The position numbers were made by a program, and so were the translations under genes. DNA of 64,000 nucleotides from positions 124,001 through 188,000 of the forward strand of contig NZ_WIQM01000004.1 in assembly GCF_015732185.1 (NCBI RefSeq). Reading direction: 5' to 3'. The notes under the pieces are model-generated. The model saw only the letters and a program-made list of their open reading frames with translations, ran no database searches and was not told the origin of the DNA. Shown here one piece after another: positions 8,591 through 18,046 of this stretch. The DNA is from Pectinatus haikarae. Lineage in GTDB: Bacteria > Bacillota > Negativicutes > Selenomonadales > Selenomonadaceae. Numbering within the stretch: position 1 is the first letter of the stretch; each line of letters begins with the position of its first letter.

Positions 8591-9418
8591 ATGTGTTATC
8601 AGACAACAGTGGCTCGGCAAGTCATATGTGACGGAATGGGGCTTCATTCAGGAAAAGGTGTCATAATGAAGATATTGCCGGCCCCAGTGGATACCGGCAT
8701 TGTTTTTGTGAGAACTGATATGCCGGGAATGCCGCAGATAGAAGCCGTTGCGGAACATGTAACGACAACCGTTCGGGCCACAACTATCAGCAATGGTGAT
8801 GTGCGGATTTTTACCATTGAGCACCTTCTTTCAGCCCTACATATATATGCTATTGATAATTGTTACATAGAGATAGATGGAGAGGAGCCGCCTGTTGAGG
8901 ATGGCTGTTCTGCTTATTTTTTTGCCGCACTGCAGAAGGCAGGCAGAAAAATACAGGACAGGCAGCGCAGGCCGGTGATTATAGATAAAGTTTACCGCAT
9001 AGATGACGGAGAGAGATTTGTCATAGCTGTTCCTTATGATGGATTGAGAATAAGTTTTACATCATTGAATGAACATCCTTTAATAGGCATACAATATGCT
9101 GACTTTATAGTTGATGAATCGACTTATGCAGAAGAAATAGCTCCTGCACGCACTATTGCTTACGAAAAAGAAATTGAGCAGCTCAAAAAGATGGGATTAG
9201 GTTTGGGCGGAACGTTAGATAATGTAATTGTTTATAATGATAAAGGATGGATAAATAAACTGCGTTTTATAGACGAGTTAGTCCGTCATAAAATACTTGA
9301 TATAATAGGTGATATCAGACTGAGCGGCGGAGTTGTAAAGGGGCATTTTATTGCCGTAAAATCAGGACATCAACTTAATACCGAATTGGCAAAGATAATA
9401 AGAAGAAATTGCCAATAG
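8591..9418 (+). CDS. lpxC: UDP-3-O-acyl-N-acetylglucosamine deacetylase LpxC
   Basis: 275 residues. LpxC is the zinc deacetylase that commits precursor to lipid A. The catalytic set is complete: E77-H78 (TIEHLLSALH), H233-K234 and D237 (RHKILDIIGD) and H260 (KSGHQLN), matching E78, H79, H238, K239, D242 and H265 of the E. coli enzyme. The GLHSGK motif near the N-terminus and APARTI at 184-189 are also typical. The protein is about 30 residues shorter than E. coli LpxC, mostly at the C-terminus, where the E. coli degradation tag sits; turnover control may therefore differ. GGGAGG lies just before the ATG. fabZ follows 22 bases downstream. Confidence 0.96.
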   Translation: MCYQTTVARQVICDGMGLHSGKGVIMKILPAPVDTGIVFVRTDMPGMPQIEAVAEHVTTTVRATTISNGDVRIFTIEHLLSALHIYAIDNCYIEIDGEEPPVEDGCSAYFFAALQKAGRKIQDRQRRPVIIDKVYRIDDGERFVIAVPYDGLRISFTSLNEHPLIGIQYADFIVDESTYAEEIAPARTIAYEKEIEQLKKMGLGLGGTLDNVIVYNDKGWINKLRFIDELVRHKILDIIGDIRLSGGVVKGHFIAVKSGHQLNTELAKIIRRNCQ

Positions 9419-9440
9419 TTTAAAAATTGGAGGAATAAGA

Positions 9441-9884
9441 ATGATCGATATAAATGAAATTCAAAAAGTATTGCCGCATCGTCCGCCGTTTTTGCTTATT
9501 GACCGTATCCTGGAAGTTGTTCCCTTTAAAAGTGCAATAGGAATAAAAAATGTAACGATAGGAGAGGCACATTTTCGCGGACATTTTCCTAATCATCCGA
9601 TAATGCCAGGCGTTCTTATTTTGGAGGCTATGGCACAGGTGGGTGGGTTTGCCATGCTATATCCGGAAGAAAATCGTGGAAAACTGGCATTTTTTGGTGG
9701 AATGGAAAATGTGAAATTTAAAGTTCCCGTTGTTCCCGGTGATCAATTAGTAATGAAAGCCAGCTTAATGAAAGTGCGGGGAGAATTTGGCAAACTCCAT
9801 GCAGAAGCTTTTGTCGATGATAAACTTGTAGCTCAGGGAGATTTTACATTTGCTCTAAAAAAAGTAAATGATGCCGAAAAATAG
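9441..9884 (+). CDS. fabZ: (3R)-hydroxyacyl-ACP dehydratase FabZ
   Basis: 147 residues. FabZ dehydrates 3-hydroxyacyl-ACP in fatty acid elongation and so competes with LpxA for the same substrate. The hot-dog fold motifs LPHRPPFLLIDR and HFRGHFPNHPIMPGVLILEAMAQ are present; the catalytic pair is H48 and E62. Start ATG 9441 follows TTGGAGGAA. Its place between lpxC and lpxA is the common arrangement that balances phospholipid and lipid A synthesis. Confidence 0.96.
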   Translation: MIDINEIQKVLPHRPPFLLIDRILEVVPFKSAIGIKNVTIGEAHFRGHFPNHPIMPGVLILEAMAQVGGFAMLYPEENRGKLAFFGGMENVKFKVPVVPGDQLVMKASLMKVRGEFGKLHAEAFVDDKLVAQGDFTFALKKVNDAEK

Positions 9885-9976
9885 TTATGATCAATAGGAA
9901 TATGCCAAAAATGTATGAAATTTTTCTGAAAATAGTTGTTTTTAAAGAAATATGAAGGGTGGAATAATTTTCCTCG

Positions 9977-9993
9977 TATGGATTTTATCCATA
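9977..9993. repeat. Small inverted repeat in the fabZ-lpxA spacer
   Basis: TATGGAT and ATCCATA are separated by TTT, about 45 bases before the lpxA start. There is no T tract, so it is not a terminator. It could be an mRNA hairpin; no function is claimed. Confidence 0.4.
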
Positions 9994-10038
9994 TAAAAGA
10001 TGTTGGATAAAGTTCCGACGTTGGTGAGGAGTGGGATT

Positions 10039-10854
10039 ATGAATGCAGAAAATAAAGTAATTGCATATATACATCCAACCGCTGTTATACATCCCCATGC
10101 GAAGATTGGTAAGAACGTTCAAATAGGGCCATATGCAGTAATTGATGAAAATGTTGAAATTGGCAACGGTACAAAAATAATGCCGCATGCGATAGTGACA
10201 GGTTGGACAGGGATAGGTGAGAATTGTGTTATCTATCCGGGAGCAGTAATTGGATCTGATCCACAGGATTTGAAATTTAAAAGTGAAAAATCTTATGTTT
10301 TTATAGGGGATAGAACTACTATAAGAGAATGTGCCACTATTCATCGCGGCTGTGGAGCTGAAAGCGAGACCCGTATAGGTGATGATTGTCTCCTCATGGC
10401 TTACACGCATGTGGCGCATAACTGCATTGTCGGCAATCATGTAATTATGTCTAATTCGGCGATGATTGCAGGGCATGTTGTGGTTGAAGACAGAGTTGTT
10501 ATCGGCGGGATAACAGGCGTTCACCAATTCGTTCGTATTGGGCGCAATGCGATGATCGGCGGGGCTTCTAAACTAGTCCAGGATGTTGTACCCTACACTA
10601 TCGTTGACGGGCATCCGGCTAAAGTCAGCGGACTTAACAATGTAGGCATGTCCAGGGCAGGTGTTTCTATAGATGCCAGACGAAATATAAAAAAAGCTTA
10701 CAAAATATTGTATAGATCCAGTCTTAGTCTTTCACAGGCAATAGAAGTTATTGAGCAGGATGTTGAATCATGTGAAGAAATAGAGCACTTGCTGCGATTT
10801 CTGCGTAATGCAGAACGCGGCATATGTCGCACGCGTAGGGATAATGTGGAATAA
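10039..10854 (+). CDS. lpxA: Acyl-ACP:UDP-N-acetylglucosamine O-acyltransferase LpxA
   Basis: 271 residues from ATG 10039, seven bases after GAGGAG at 10026-10031; an ATG at 10000 has no ribosome-binding site. LpxA performs the first step of lipid A synthesis, acylating the 3-OH of UDP-GlcNAc. The body is a left-handed beta-helix of hexapeptide repeats (IHPHAKIGKNVQIG, IGENCVIYPGAVIG). YTHVAHNCIVGN contains the catalytic His (H127, equivalent to E. coli H125). The helical C-terminus (SLSLSQAIEVIEQD) is normal. lpxI starts 12 bases later. Confidence 0.95.
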   Translation: MNAENKVIAYIHPTAVIHPHAKIGKNVQIGPYAVIDENVEIGNGTKIMPHAIVTGWTGIGENCVIYPGAVIGSDPQDLKFKSEKSYVFIGDRTTIRECATIHRGCGAESETRIGDDCLLMAYTHVAHNCIVGNHVIMSNSAMIAGHVVVEDRVVIGGITGVHQFVRIGRNAMIGGASKLVQDVVPYTIVDGHPAKVSGLNNVGMSRAGVSIDARRNIKKAYKILYRSSLSLSQAIEVIEQDVESCEEIEHLLRFLRNAERGICRTRRDNVE

Positions 10855-10866
10855 AAGGGGATTTGT

Positions 10867-11673
10867 ATGGAAGCTGTAGGCTTATTGGCCGGTGAGGGCA
10901 GACTGCCGGTAGAATTTGCGTCTGCTGCCAAAAGTGCAGGAATGAAGGTTTTTGCTGTAGGCTTATTGGCATCTTCAGACGAAGCTTTGGAGAAGGCTTC
11001 GGAATGTTTTGTTAGGATTAATGTAGCAAAGTTAGATGAAATTATAAAATTTTTTAAAGATAATAATATAAATAAGGTTACAATGCTGGGAAAGGTAACA
11101 AAAAAATTGCTGTTTAATGGGCAGCATGAGCAGATAGATGATAGAATGATGAAATTGATTATGTCGCTTAAAGATCGAAACGACGATACTTTGATGCTGG
11201 CATTTGTACGAGAGCTCGCAGCTGAAGGAATCGAAACGGTTGACCAAACTGCATTGCTGAAACTGCTTATGCCCAAAGCAGGTATACTGTCGGCATGTAA
11301 GCCCACAGAAAGTGAAAGTGATGATATCAAGTTTGGTTTTTTAACAGCAAAAAAATTAGGAGAGCTTGATATAGGGCAGACAGTCGTAATTAAAGATAGG
11401 GCAATTATGGCTCTTGAAGCCATAGAAGGAACTGATGCATGCATTTTGCGCGGAGGAACACTTGCCGGAGGCGGTGCAGTAGTGGTGAAAACTGCTAAAC
11501 CACAGCAGGATGACCGTTTTGATGTACCGACAGTTGGTATAAGGACAATTGAATCTATGATTGCATCCGATGCCAAGGTATTGGCGGTTGAGTCAGGAAA
11601 AACAATAATTGTAGACAGAGAAAAATTCTTGTCTGTCGCGAATGACAATGGTATAGTGGTAGTGGCGATCTGA
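10867..11673 (+). CDS. lpxI: UDP-2,3-diacylglucosamine pyrophosphatase LpxI
   Basis: 268 residues of the DUF1009/LpxI family. The enzyme releases UMP from UDP-2,3-diacylglucosamine to give lipid X; it replaces LpxH of enterobacteria. Family features are the start VGLLAGEGRLPVEFASAAK, the TMLGKVTKK segment and the C-terminal block GGTLAGGGAVVVKTAKP followed by QDDRFDVPTVG, which holds the catalytic Asp region. Located between lpxA and lpxB as in other LpxI organisms. A terminator-like hairpin separates it from lpxB. Confidence 0.92.
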   Translation: MEAVGLLAGEGRLPVEFASAAKSAGMKVFAVGLLASSDEALEKASECFVRINVAKLDEIIKFFKDNNINKVTMLGKVTKKLLFNGQHEQIDDRMMKLIMSLKDRNDDTLMLAFVRELAAEGIETVDQTALLKLLMPKAGILSACKPTESESDDIKFGFLTAKKLGELDIGQTVVIKDRAIMALEAIEGTDACILRGGTLAGGGAVVVKTAKPQQDDRFDVPTVGIRTIESMIASDAKVLAVESGKTIIVDREKFLSVANDNGIVVVAI

Positions 11674-11679
11674 TAAAAT

Positions 11680-11722
11680 AGACGCGGCGGATTTTCAAAA
11701 TGAATTATCCTCGCGTCTTTTT
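11680..11722 (+). terminator. Terminator-like hairpin between lpxI and lpxB
   Basis: AGACGCG (11680-11686) pairs with CGCGTCT (11712-11718), with a further GGAT/ATCC inner stem, followed by a short T run. It sits seven bases after the lpxI stop and could reduce read-through into lpxB. No separate lpxB promoter is obvious. Confidence 0.65.
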
Positions 11723-11768
11723 CTGCTCGTTGTTTTGCCCATAACGAATTTATTTGGTTGGAGATATG

Positions 11769-12929
11769 ATGCATAAAATAATGTTTTCTGCCGGAGAAGT
11801 ATCGGGCGATATGCATGGTGCTAATTTGGCGGCTGCATTGAAAAAAATGGAACCCGGCATAAAAATGTTTGGTCTTGGTGGAGCTATGATGCGCAGGGAA
11901 GGTGTGGATCTTGTTGCCGACATGGCGCAGTACAGCGTCATGGGGTTTTATGAGGTTTTGCTCAATGTGGGCAGATTGCTTAAACTCCGTTCTAAAATGA
12001 TACGTTTTATGAAGACCGAAAAACCGGATATACTTGTTCTGATCGATTATCCCGATTTTAACTGGCGTCTGGCACCAGCAGCAAGGAAACTCAATATTCC
12101 TGTGTTTTCCTATATTCCGCCGTCCGCATGGGCATGGCGAAAGGGAAGAGCAAAAAATGTGGCAAAAATTGCCAATAAGATCGCTGCAATTTTTCCTTTT
12201 GAAACAGATGCTTATGAGGCGGCAGGAGCCGACATTCAATTTGTTGGCAATCCGCTTCTCGACACAGTGAAAGCTGCTATGAACAGCAGTGAAGCTTATG
12301 AATACTTCTCACTGGACAGTAAAAAAATACATATTCTGCTTTTGCCGGGAAGCCGTAAACAGGAAATAGAAATGATACTGCCTGTGATGCTGCAAGCAGC
12401 ATGTTTATTTAAGGAAAAGCATAGTGAGACTGAATTCCATATAGCTGTGGCGCAGGGGATTGATGAAGAACATTTGCGTGATATGGCAGGAAAATACGGA
12501 TTGATTTTGAAATTCCATAGGGACAGGCTTTATGATCTGATGGGGAATTGTGATGTCGCTTTCGCTACGTCAGGAACGGTAGTTTTGGAAGCGGCTATGA
12601 TGGGGCTTCCTTCGGTCGTTTTGTACCGCATGTCGAAGCTGACATATTGCATAGCAAAATTATTTGTTGATGTAGAATTTTTCAGTCTTCCTAATATTCT
12701 GGCGCAAAAAAAGATTATACCGGAGCTTTTACAAGATAATGTCACTCCGGAGAATATTGTTATTGCCGCGGATTCCATTATGCAAAATGGCAGAGAAAAG
12801 AATGAAGCGGTCTTGAAGAGCATAAAAAGAAAGCTGGGCATACCGGGTGTAGCGGACCGCACAGCCGGATTAATAATAGAAACGGCAGATAAATTCAGTT
12901 CAGCTGGTTCAGTCTGCCAGAATGAGTAA
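11769..12929 (+). CDS. lpxB: Lipid-A-disaccharide synthase LpxB
   Basis: About 387 residues. LpxB is a GT19 glycosyltransferase that joins lipid X to UDP-2,3-diacylglucosamine, making the beta-1,6 disaccharide of lipid A at the inner membrane face. Diagnostic sequences are MFSAGEVSGDMHGANLA at the N-terminus, DYPDFNWRLA, YIPPSAWAWRKGRA, LLPGSRKQEIE and ATSGTVVLEAAMMGLPSVVLY. ATG 11769 is preferred (GGAG at 11760-11763); ATG 11766 and TTG 11754 are in frame. msbA follows after 39 bases. Confidence 0.95.
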   Translation: MHKIMFSAGEVSGDMHGANLAAALKKMEPGIKMFGLGGAMMRREGVDLVADMAQYSVMGFYEVLLNVGRLLKLRSKMIRFMKTEKPDILVLIDYPDFNWRLAPAARKLNIPVFSYIPPSAWAWRKGRAKNVAKIANKIAAIFPFETDAYEAAGADIQFVGNPLLDTVKAAMNSSEAYEYFSLDSKKIHILLLPGSRKQEIEMILPVMLQAACLFKEKHSETEFHIAVAQGIDEEHLRDMAGKYGLILKFHRDRLYDLMGNCDVAFATSGTVVLEAAMMGLPSVVLYRMSKLTYCIAKLFVDVEFFSLPNILAQKKIIPELLQDNVTPENIVIAADSIMQNGREKNEAVLKSIKRKLGIPGVADRTAGLIIETADKFSSAGSVCQNE

Positions 12930-12968
12930 GTGACATAAAATCGAACGAACAGGAACAAAGAATAACGA

Positions 12969-14708
12969 ATGAATAATTATAAGCGACTTTTACAATTTAT
13001 AAAACCTTATATCCCGCGTCTGGGAATGGCGGTTGTTTGCATTATTTTAGCAGCCGCGGCGAATCTTTATGTCCCCTGGATTATAAAGGATCTTATTGAT
13101 AAAGTACTGGCGCAGAAGGATATGATGACGCTCAATCTGCTGGGCGCAGGAATTGTTGTAGTTTTCTTTTTCCGCGGTATATTTTATTATGGACAGACAT
13201 ATCTGGTTTCTTATGTTGCGGAAAAAGTCATTATTGATATCAGGGAAATTCTCTATAAGAAATTCCAGGAGTTCCAGCTTGCCTATTATGAGAAACAACA
13301 GACGGGCACAATTATGAGCTATATAACAAATGATGTGGCTGCGCTGCAGGTGGCTTTAGTCAACAGCCTTATTGATCTTGTCACAGAATCTTCTATTTTT
13401 ATCGGATCTGTTTGTATGATGTTTTATCTTGATTGGAAACTTGCGTTTGTGACAATAATCGTAGTACCCTTAATAGGTCAGGCAATGAAGATTTTCGGCC
13501 GCAAACTTAAGGCAAACGGAGCTGTTGTGCAGGAAAGAACAGCAGATATAACCTCTTTGCTGCAGGAAACAATTTCCGCTGTACGTGTTATAAAATCTTT
13601 TGTCCGTGAAGATTATGAAATAGAACGATTCAAAAAGCAAAATTATCTTAATTTCAGAGCCAACATGAAGGGCGTGCAGCTTATGTCTTTACTGACGCCT
13701 ATTGTGGAATTCCTTGCGGCGGTCATAGTGACGTTAATATTGTGGTTCGGCGGATATCAGGTAGTACATGGCTCTCTTACGGCAGGATCATTGGTTGCAT
13801 TTTTAACGTATGCGGTTAATCTGGCAAATCCTGTCAAACGTATAAGCCGGGTCTTCGGAACGGTGCAGAAAGCTATGGCAGCCGCAGAACGAGTATTCAA
13901 TGTGCTCGATACTGAAGAAAGAATAAAAGATAAAGAAAATGCAATGATTCTCCCTGAAGTTGAAGGAAAAGTAGAATTCAAGAATGTCAGTTTTTCTTAT
14001 AATACAGAACGGCCGGTGTTGAGTAATTTATCGATCAAGGCAGAACCGGGACAGGTAGTGGCTATCGTCGGACCCAGCGGAGCCGGGAAAACGACAATTG
14101 TCAATTTGATTCCCCGTTTCTATGATGTAACTGAGGGAACAGTCAGTATTGATGATGTGGATGTGCGTGATGTGAAGATCAATTCACTGCGTGAACAAAT
14201 AGGTATAGTGCCGCAGGAAACGATGCTGTTCAGCGATACCGTGATGCACAACATACGTTATGGGCGGCTTGAAGCTTCAGACGAAGAAGTTGTGGCTGCG
14301 GCAAAAGCTGCCAATGCCCATCATTTTATTTCGGAATTAGAAAATGGATATGATACTAAAATTGGTGAACGAGGAATAACTTTATCCGGCGGGCAGCGGC
14401 AGCGCATTGCCATAGCGCGGGCTATTTTGAAAAATCCGCGTATATTGATACTGGATGAAGCTACGTCAGCGCTTGATACGGAAAGCGAAGAATTGGTACA
14501 GGAAGCTCTTGATAAACTGATGATAGGCAGAACTTCATTTGTCATAGCGCATCGCCTGTCGACAATTCTGCAGGCTGACAATATAATTGTAATGGAAAAC
14601 GGCGAGATGGTGGAATCAGGCACGCATAGTGAGCTGCTTGCGAAGAATGGTCTGTATGGCCATCTGTATAATATACAGTTTAATGATAAAAAATCTAGGC
14701 AGGTGTGA
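12969..14708 (+). CDS. msbA: Lipid A export ABC transporter MsbA
   Basis: 579 residues; a half-transporter that flips lipid A-core across the inner membrane as a homodimer. Six membrane helices lie in residues 1-310. The ATPase domain has Walker A GPSGAGKTT near residue 370, a Q-loop GIVPQETMLFSD, signature LSGGQRQR, Walker B ILILDEATSALD and the H-loop His in VIAHRLST. Other type IV exporters share this layout, but its place between lpxB and waaA supports MsbA. The stop is three bases before the next start codon. Confidence 0.93.
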   Translation: MNNYKRLLQFIKPYIPRLGMAVVCIILAAAANLYVPWIIKDLIDKVLAQKDMMTLNLLGAGIVVVFFFRGIFYYGQTYLVSYVAEKVIIDIREILYKKFQEFQLAYYEKQQTGTIMSYITNDVAALQVALVNSLIDLVTESSIFIGSVCMMFYLDWKLAFVTIIVVPLIGQAMKIFGRKLKANGAVVQERTADITSLLQETISAVRVIKSFVREDYEIERFKKQNYLNFRANMKGVQLMSLLTPIVEFLAAVIVTLILWFGGYQVVHGSLTAGSLVAFLTYAVNLANPVKRISRVFGTVQKAMAAAERVFNVLDTEERIKDKENAMILPEVEGKVEFKNVSFSYNTERPVLSNLSIKAEPGQVVAIVGPSGAGKTTIVNLIPRFYDVTEGTVSIDDVDVRDVKINSLREQIGIVPQETMLFSDTVMHNIRYGRLEASDEEVVAAAKAANAHHFISELENGYDTKIGERGITLSGGQRQRIAIARAILKNPRILILDEATSALDTESEELVQEALDKLMIGRTSFVIAHRLSTILQADNIIVMENGEMVESGTHSELLAKNGLYGHLYNIQFNDKKSRQV

Positions 14709-14711
14709 TTG

Positions 14712-17204
14712 ATGCAGATACTATATGACATTGTAGTTGTAGTGCTCATAATTATACTGATGCCGTATTTTCTTGTGCGCCTCATAAGGGAGAAGGGGTT
14801 TGGGGAGCGCATGAAACAAAGTTTCGGATTTTTGCCGAAGCATGCGCTTGATAAAGTAGCGGGAAAAGATTGTATATGGGTCCATGCAGCTTCTGTCGGT
14901 GAAATTGTAGCCACAAGTCCGCTGATCAGGGAATTTCGCAAGGAATTTCCTGATACTCCTATTTTGATATCAGTGGTTACCTGTTCAGGGTATACAATGG
15001 CTAATCGAATAATAGGAGATGCAGACAGTATAATATATTTTCCTCTCGACCTGCCCTTTTTAGCGGCCAATACAGTAAAAAAAATACGTCCGCGTATATT
15101 CTTACCAGTGGAAACAGAACTTTGGCCAAATCTGCTTAAGGCTGCACGGCGTTACAATGTTGCTGTAATGATGGTAAACGGCAGAATCAGTGATAAAAGT
15201 GTGAAAAGATATCAATATATGTTCAGTCTGCTCAGCGATATGATCGGTACGGTCAATAAATTTGCTATGCAGTCTGAAATAGACGCATCTTATATAATAA
15301 GACTTGGTGCAGATCCTAAGTTGGTTGCAGTTACGGGAAATACAAAATTTGACCAGACTTATACTAACGTATCGGCGGAAGAGAAAAGGAAGATACTTGA
15401 ATCAATGGGGTTAGCCGATGCCTCTGGAATAGTAATCGCGGGCAGTACACATAGAGGCGAGGAAGCTTATGTATTGGGGGCATTCCGTAAACTGAAAGAG
15501 GAATTTCCCAAAGTAAAACTGATTATTGCGCCGCGTAAAATAATCCGCAAGGATGATGTCAAGGCGATATGCCAGCAATATAAGTTTAAAACAGCTTTTC
15601 GGACAGATTTGAACAAAAAGGCAGCTTGCGGGCATGATATTGTTATTTTAGATACGATAGGTGAGCTTGGGAAAATATACAGTGTAGGTGATGTTATTTT
15701 TGTCGGCGGCAGTATTATACCGCATGGCGGGCACAATATATTGGAACCGGCAGCTCATGGCAAGGCAATAATTGTCGGCAGGAATATGTTCAATTTCAAG
15801 GATACCTATATGCTTTTCAAAAATCGTAATGCCTGCATTACGGCAGACGATGAAAAAATGCTGACAGAACAAATGCTTAAATTGTTCCGTCAGCCGGAGA
15901 TTCGTCATCGTATGGAAGAGACAAGTCTGGAGATAATACATGAAAATCAAGGGGCATCACGGCGTTCGGCTGTCATTTTGCGAGAGGTCCTGGATGAACT
16001 TGGTAAAAATCCTAAAACATTGGCAGTGCCGTCGACAGAGGCAATAGAAAATTTTCAGACATATTTATTTGAATTAGTGCATGGCAGAAGAAAGAAAACC
16101 TTTTTCGGACACATATTGATCGCTGTTTTGCGGATATTTTCTTTTATATATGAGCAGCTGGTAAATTTTAAATTATGGCTTTATCAATGTAAAATTTTGC
16201 GGCAGGAAAGAATTGACTGCTACGTGATCAGCATTGGCAATATCACTGTTGGGGGAACAGGAAAAACGCCTACTTCACAGAGACTGGCCAAAGAGATAAG
16301 AGGAATGGGATATAAGGTAGCCATCCTAAATCGCGGCTATAGGGCTAAGTGGCGTGGTGACGTGGGCGTGGTTTCCGATGGCAAAAAACTGCTGATGACA
16401 GCTGCTGAAGCTGGGGATGAAGCTTTTCTGCTCGCAAAAAACCTGCCTGATGTGCCGGTGCTTATCGGTGCTGACAGATCAATTACCGGTCAGTATGCAA
16501 TTGAACATTTTGGTATAGAAATAGCAATTTTGGATGATGGTTATCAACATTGGCAGCTGAAAAGAAATCTAGATATTCTGCTGGTTGATTCAATAAATAT
16601 TTTTGGCAATGGCTACGTCCTGCCTCGGGGGACTTTGCGTGAATCTCTTTCACATCTGAATCGTGCCGATATTTGCCTCTTGACGAAAGTTGATCAGGCA
16701 GCGCCCCATTCTTGTGAATATATAAGGAAAACATTGACCAAAAACAACAATCATGCCTTGGTAGTGGAAAGTGTACATAATCCTAAAGGTTTTGTGGAAA
16801 TAAGCGATTGGTCGGATAATATAGGCAGTATCGGGAGAAAAACAACAGAAATGGCTGGGTGTAAGATTATAGCCGTTTCGGCTATAGGTAATCCGGCTTC
16901 GTTAGAACAGACTCTGCAAAGTATAGGTGTGATAATAGTAGAAAGTATTCGTTTTCCAGACCATCATGATTATACCGCACAGGAAATAACAGCCGTTATG
17001 AAGCAGGCTGCTTCGCGCAATGCGGAAGCGATCATTATAACTGATAAGGACGCGGTAAAATTTCCTAAGCAGATTATCAACCAGGAAGATCGTATACCTA
17101 TTTATATAATTAGTATTGAAATAAAATTTAAAGACGGTTCTGAGGAATTTGAAGGATATCTAAAGGCACATTTGCCGGCTTTAAAAATAAATGATTTTCA
17201 ATAG
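14712..17204 (+). CDS. waaA-lpxK: Fused Kdo transferase (WaaA/KdtA) and lipid A 4'-kinase (LpxK)
   Basis: 830 residues in one open frame. Residues 1 to about 430 are WaaA, which adds Kdo from CMP-Kdo to lipid IVA: N-terminal membrane anchor (DIVVVVLIIILMPYFLV), WVHAASVGEIVATSPLI with the catalytic-type Glu, PVETELWPNLL and GGSIIPHGGHNILEPAA. From about residue 465 the sequence is LpxK, which phosphorylates the disaccharide 4'-position: hydrophobic helix ILIAVLRIFSFIYEQL, P-loop ISIGNITVGGTGKTPT near residue 513, ILNRGYRAKWRGD, and ILDDGYQHWQLKRNLDIL. The two enzymes are usually separate. LpxK acts before WaaA in the pathway, so the fusion joins consecutive steps at the membrane. ATG 14712 or the adjacent TTG 14709 may be the start. 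Confidence 0.93.
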   Translation: MQILYDIVVVVLIIILMPYFLVRLIREKGFGERMKQSFGFLPKHALDKVAGKDCIWVHAASVGEIVATSPLIREFRKEFPDTPILISVVTCSGYTMANRIIGDADSIIYFPLDLPFLAANTVKKIRPRIFLPVETELWPNLLKAARRYNVAVMMVNGRISDKSVKRYQYMFSLLSDMIGTVNKFAMQSEIDASYIIRLGADPKLVAVTGNTKFDQTYTNVSAEEKRKILESMGLADASGIVIAGSTHRGEEAYVLGAFRKLKEEFPKVKLIIAPRKIIRKDDVKAICQQYKFKTAFRTDLNKKAACGHDIVILDTIGELGKIYSVGDVIFVGGSIIPHGGHNILEPAAHGKAIIVGRNMFNFKDTYMLFKNRNACITADDEKMLTEQMLKLFRQPEIRHRMEETSLEIIHENQGASRRSAVILREVLDELGKNPKTLAVPSTEAIENFQTYLFELVHGRRKKTFFGHILIAVLRIFSFIYEQLVNFKLWLYQCKILRQERIDCYVISIGNITVGGTGKTPTSQRLAKEIRGMGYKVAILNRGYRAKWRGDVGVVSDGKKLLMTAAEAGDEAFLLAKNLPDVPVLIGADRSITGQYAIEHFGIEIAILDDGYQHWQLKRNLDILLVDSINIFGNGYVLPRGTLRESLSHLNRADICLLTKVDQAAPHSCEYIRKTLTKNNNHALVVESVHNPKGFVEISDWSDNIGSIGRKTTEMAGCKIIAVSAIGNPASLEQTLQSIGVIIVESIRFPDHHDYTAQEITAVMKQAASRNAEAIIITDKDAVKFPKQIINQEDRIPIYIISIEIKFKDGSEEFEGYLKAHLPALKINDFQ

Positions 17205-17290
17205 TCCTGCAGTATATGCCAGAGCTGGTCACACATGAGGAAAAATTATTTTTGTTTTATGCACGAAAAAATCTCTGTTGGTGAAGGAGA

Positions 17291-18046
17291 ATGGATATAG
17301 TGAAGATAATCTGTATAATACCGGCACGTTTTTCATCGACGCGATTGCCGGGCAAACCTTTGGCTGACGTTGCGGGCAAACCCTTGATTGTGCGGGTGTA
17401 CGAGCAGGCCGTAAAAGCCAATGTCCCAGTCGATTTTATTGCAGCGGTTGATGATGAGCGTATTTTTAGAGCAGTAGTCGAAGCAGGAGGCAAAGCGGTG
17501 ATGACACGCAGCGATCATCCTACAGGTACTGATCGGCTGGCAGAAGCGGCCGGTCATTATCCGGATGCAGACGTGGTTATAAATATACAGGGCGATGAGC
17601 CGCTTATTGATCCGGAAATTATCGACAGGCTGGGAAGACTGTTTATTGATAATGAAGATCTTAATATGGCAACGGTGAAAACACCTATGCTTGAAGAAGA
17701 AAAAAGTGAACCGGGTAATGTTAAAGTAATTACTGATAAGGATGATTACGCAATCTATTTTTCCAGATCGCTGATTCCATATCCGCGTAATAATACGTCT
17801 GTGGCAGTTTATAAGCATATAGGCATATATGCTTATAAAAAAGATTTTTTGCTGCGATATGCACAAATGAAACCTACGCCGCTGGAACAGACAGAATCCC
17901 TTGAACAGCTCAGAGCCATTGAAAATGGTTATAAAATAAAGGTTATAACATCTAATAAACGTTTTATTGGTGTAGATACACCGGAAGATCTTGTCAGGGT
18001 AAACGAATATTACAGAAAAAGAGAAGGGGCGCATAATTATGAATAA
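17291..18046 (+). CDS. kdsB: CMP-Kdo synthetase KdsB
   Basis: 251 residues. KdsB activates Kdo with CTP to give CMP-Kdo, the donor for WaaA. The N-terminal nucleotide-binding motif [16 protein letters not shown] is diagnostic, followed by [28 protein letters not shown] and the C-terminal [16 protein letters not shown] and [15 protein letters not shown] precedes the ATG. It overlaps the kdsA start by eight bases, indicating coupled translation. Confidence 0.96.
   Translation: MDIVKIICIIPARFSSTRLPGKPLADVAGKPLIVRVYEQAVKANVPVDFIAAVDDERIFRAVVEAGGKAVMTRSDHPTGTDRLAEAAGHYPDADVVINIQGDEPLIDPEIIDRLGRLFIDNEDLNMATVKTPMLEEEKSEPGNVKVITDKDDYAIYFSRSLIPYPRNNTSVAVYKHIGIYAYKKDFLLRYAQMKPTPLEQTESLEQLRAIENGYKIKVITSNKRFIGVDTPEDLVRVNEYYRKREGAHNYE

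Noticed and set aside
10698-12239. 513-codon open frame on the minus strand
   Set aside because: It lies antisense to lpxA, lpxI and lpxB, which have clear motifs, and its translation is Ser/Ile-rich without recognisable domains.
14321-15070. 249-codon minus-strand open frame
   Set aside because: It is antisense to the msbA ATPase domain and the waaA start, with no ribosome-binding site or family features.
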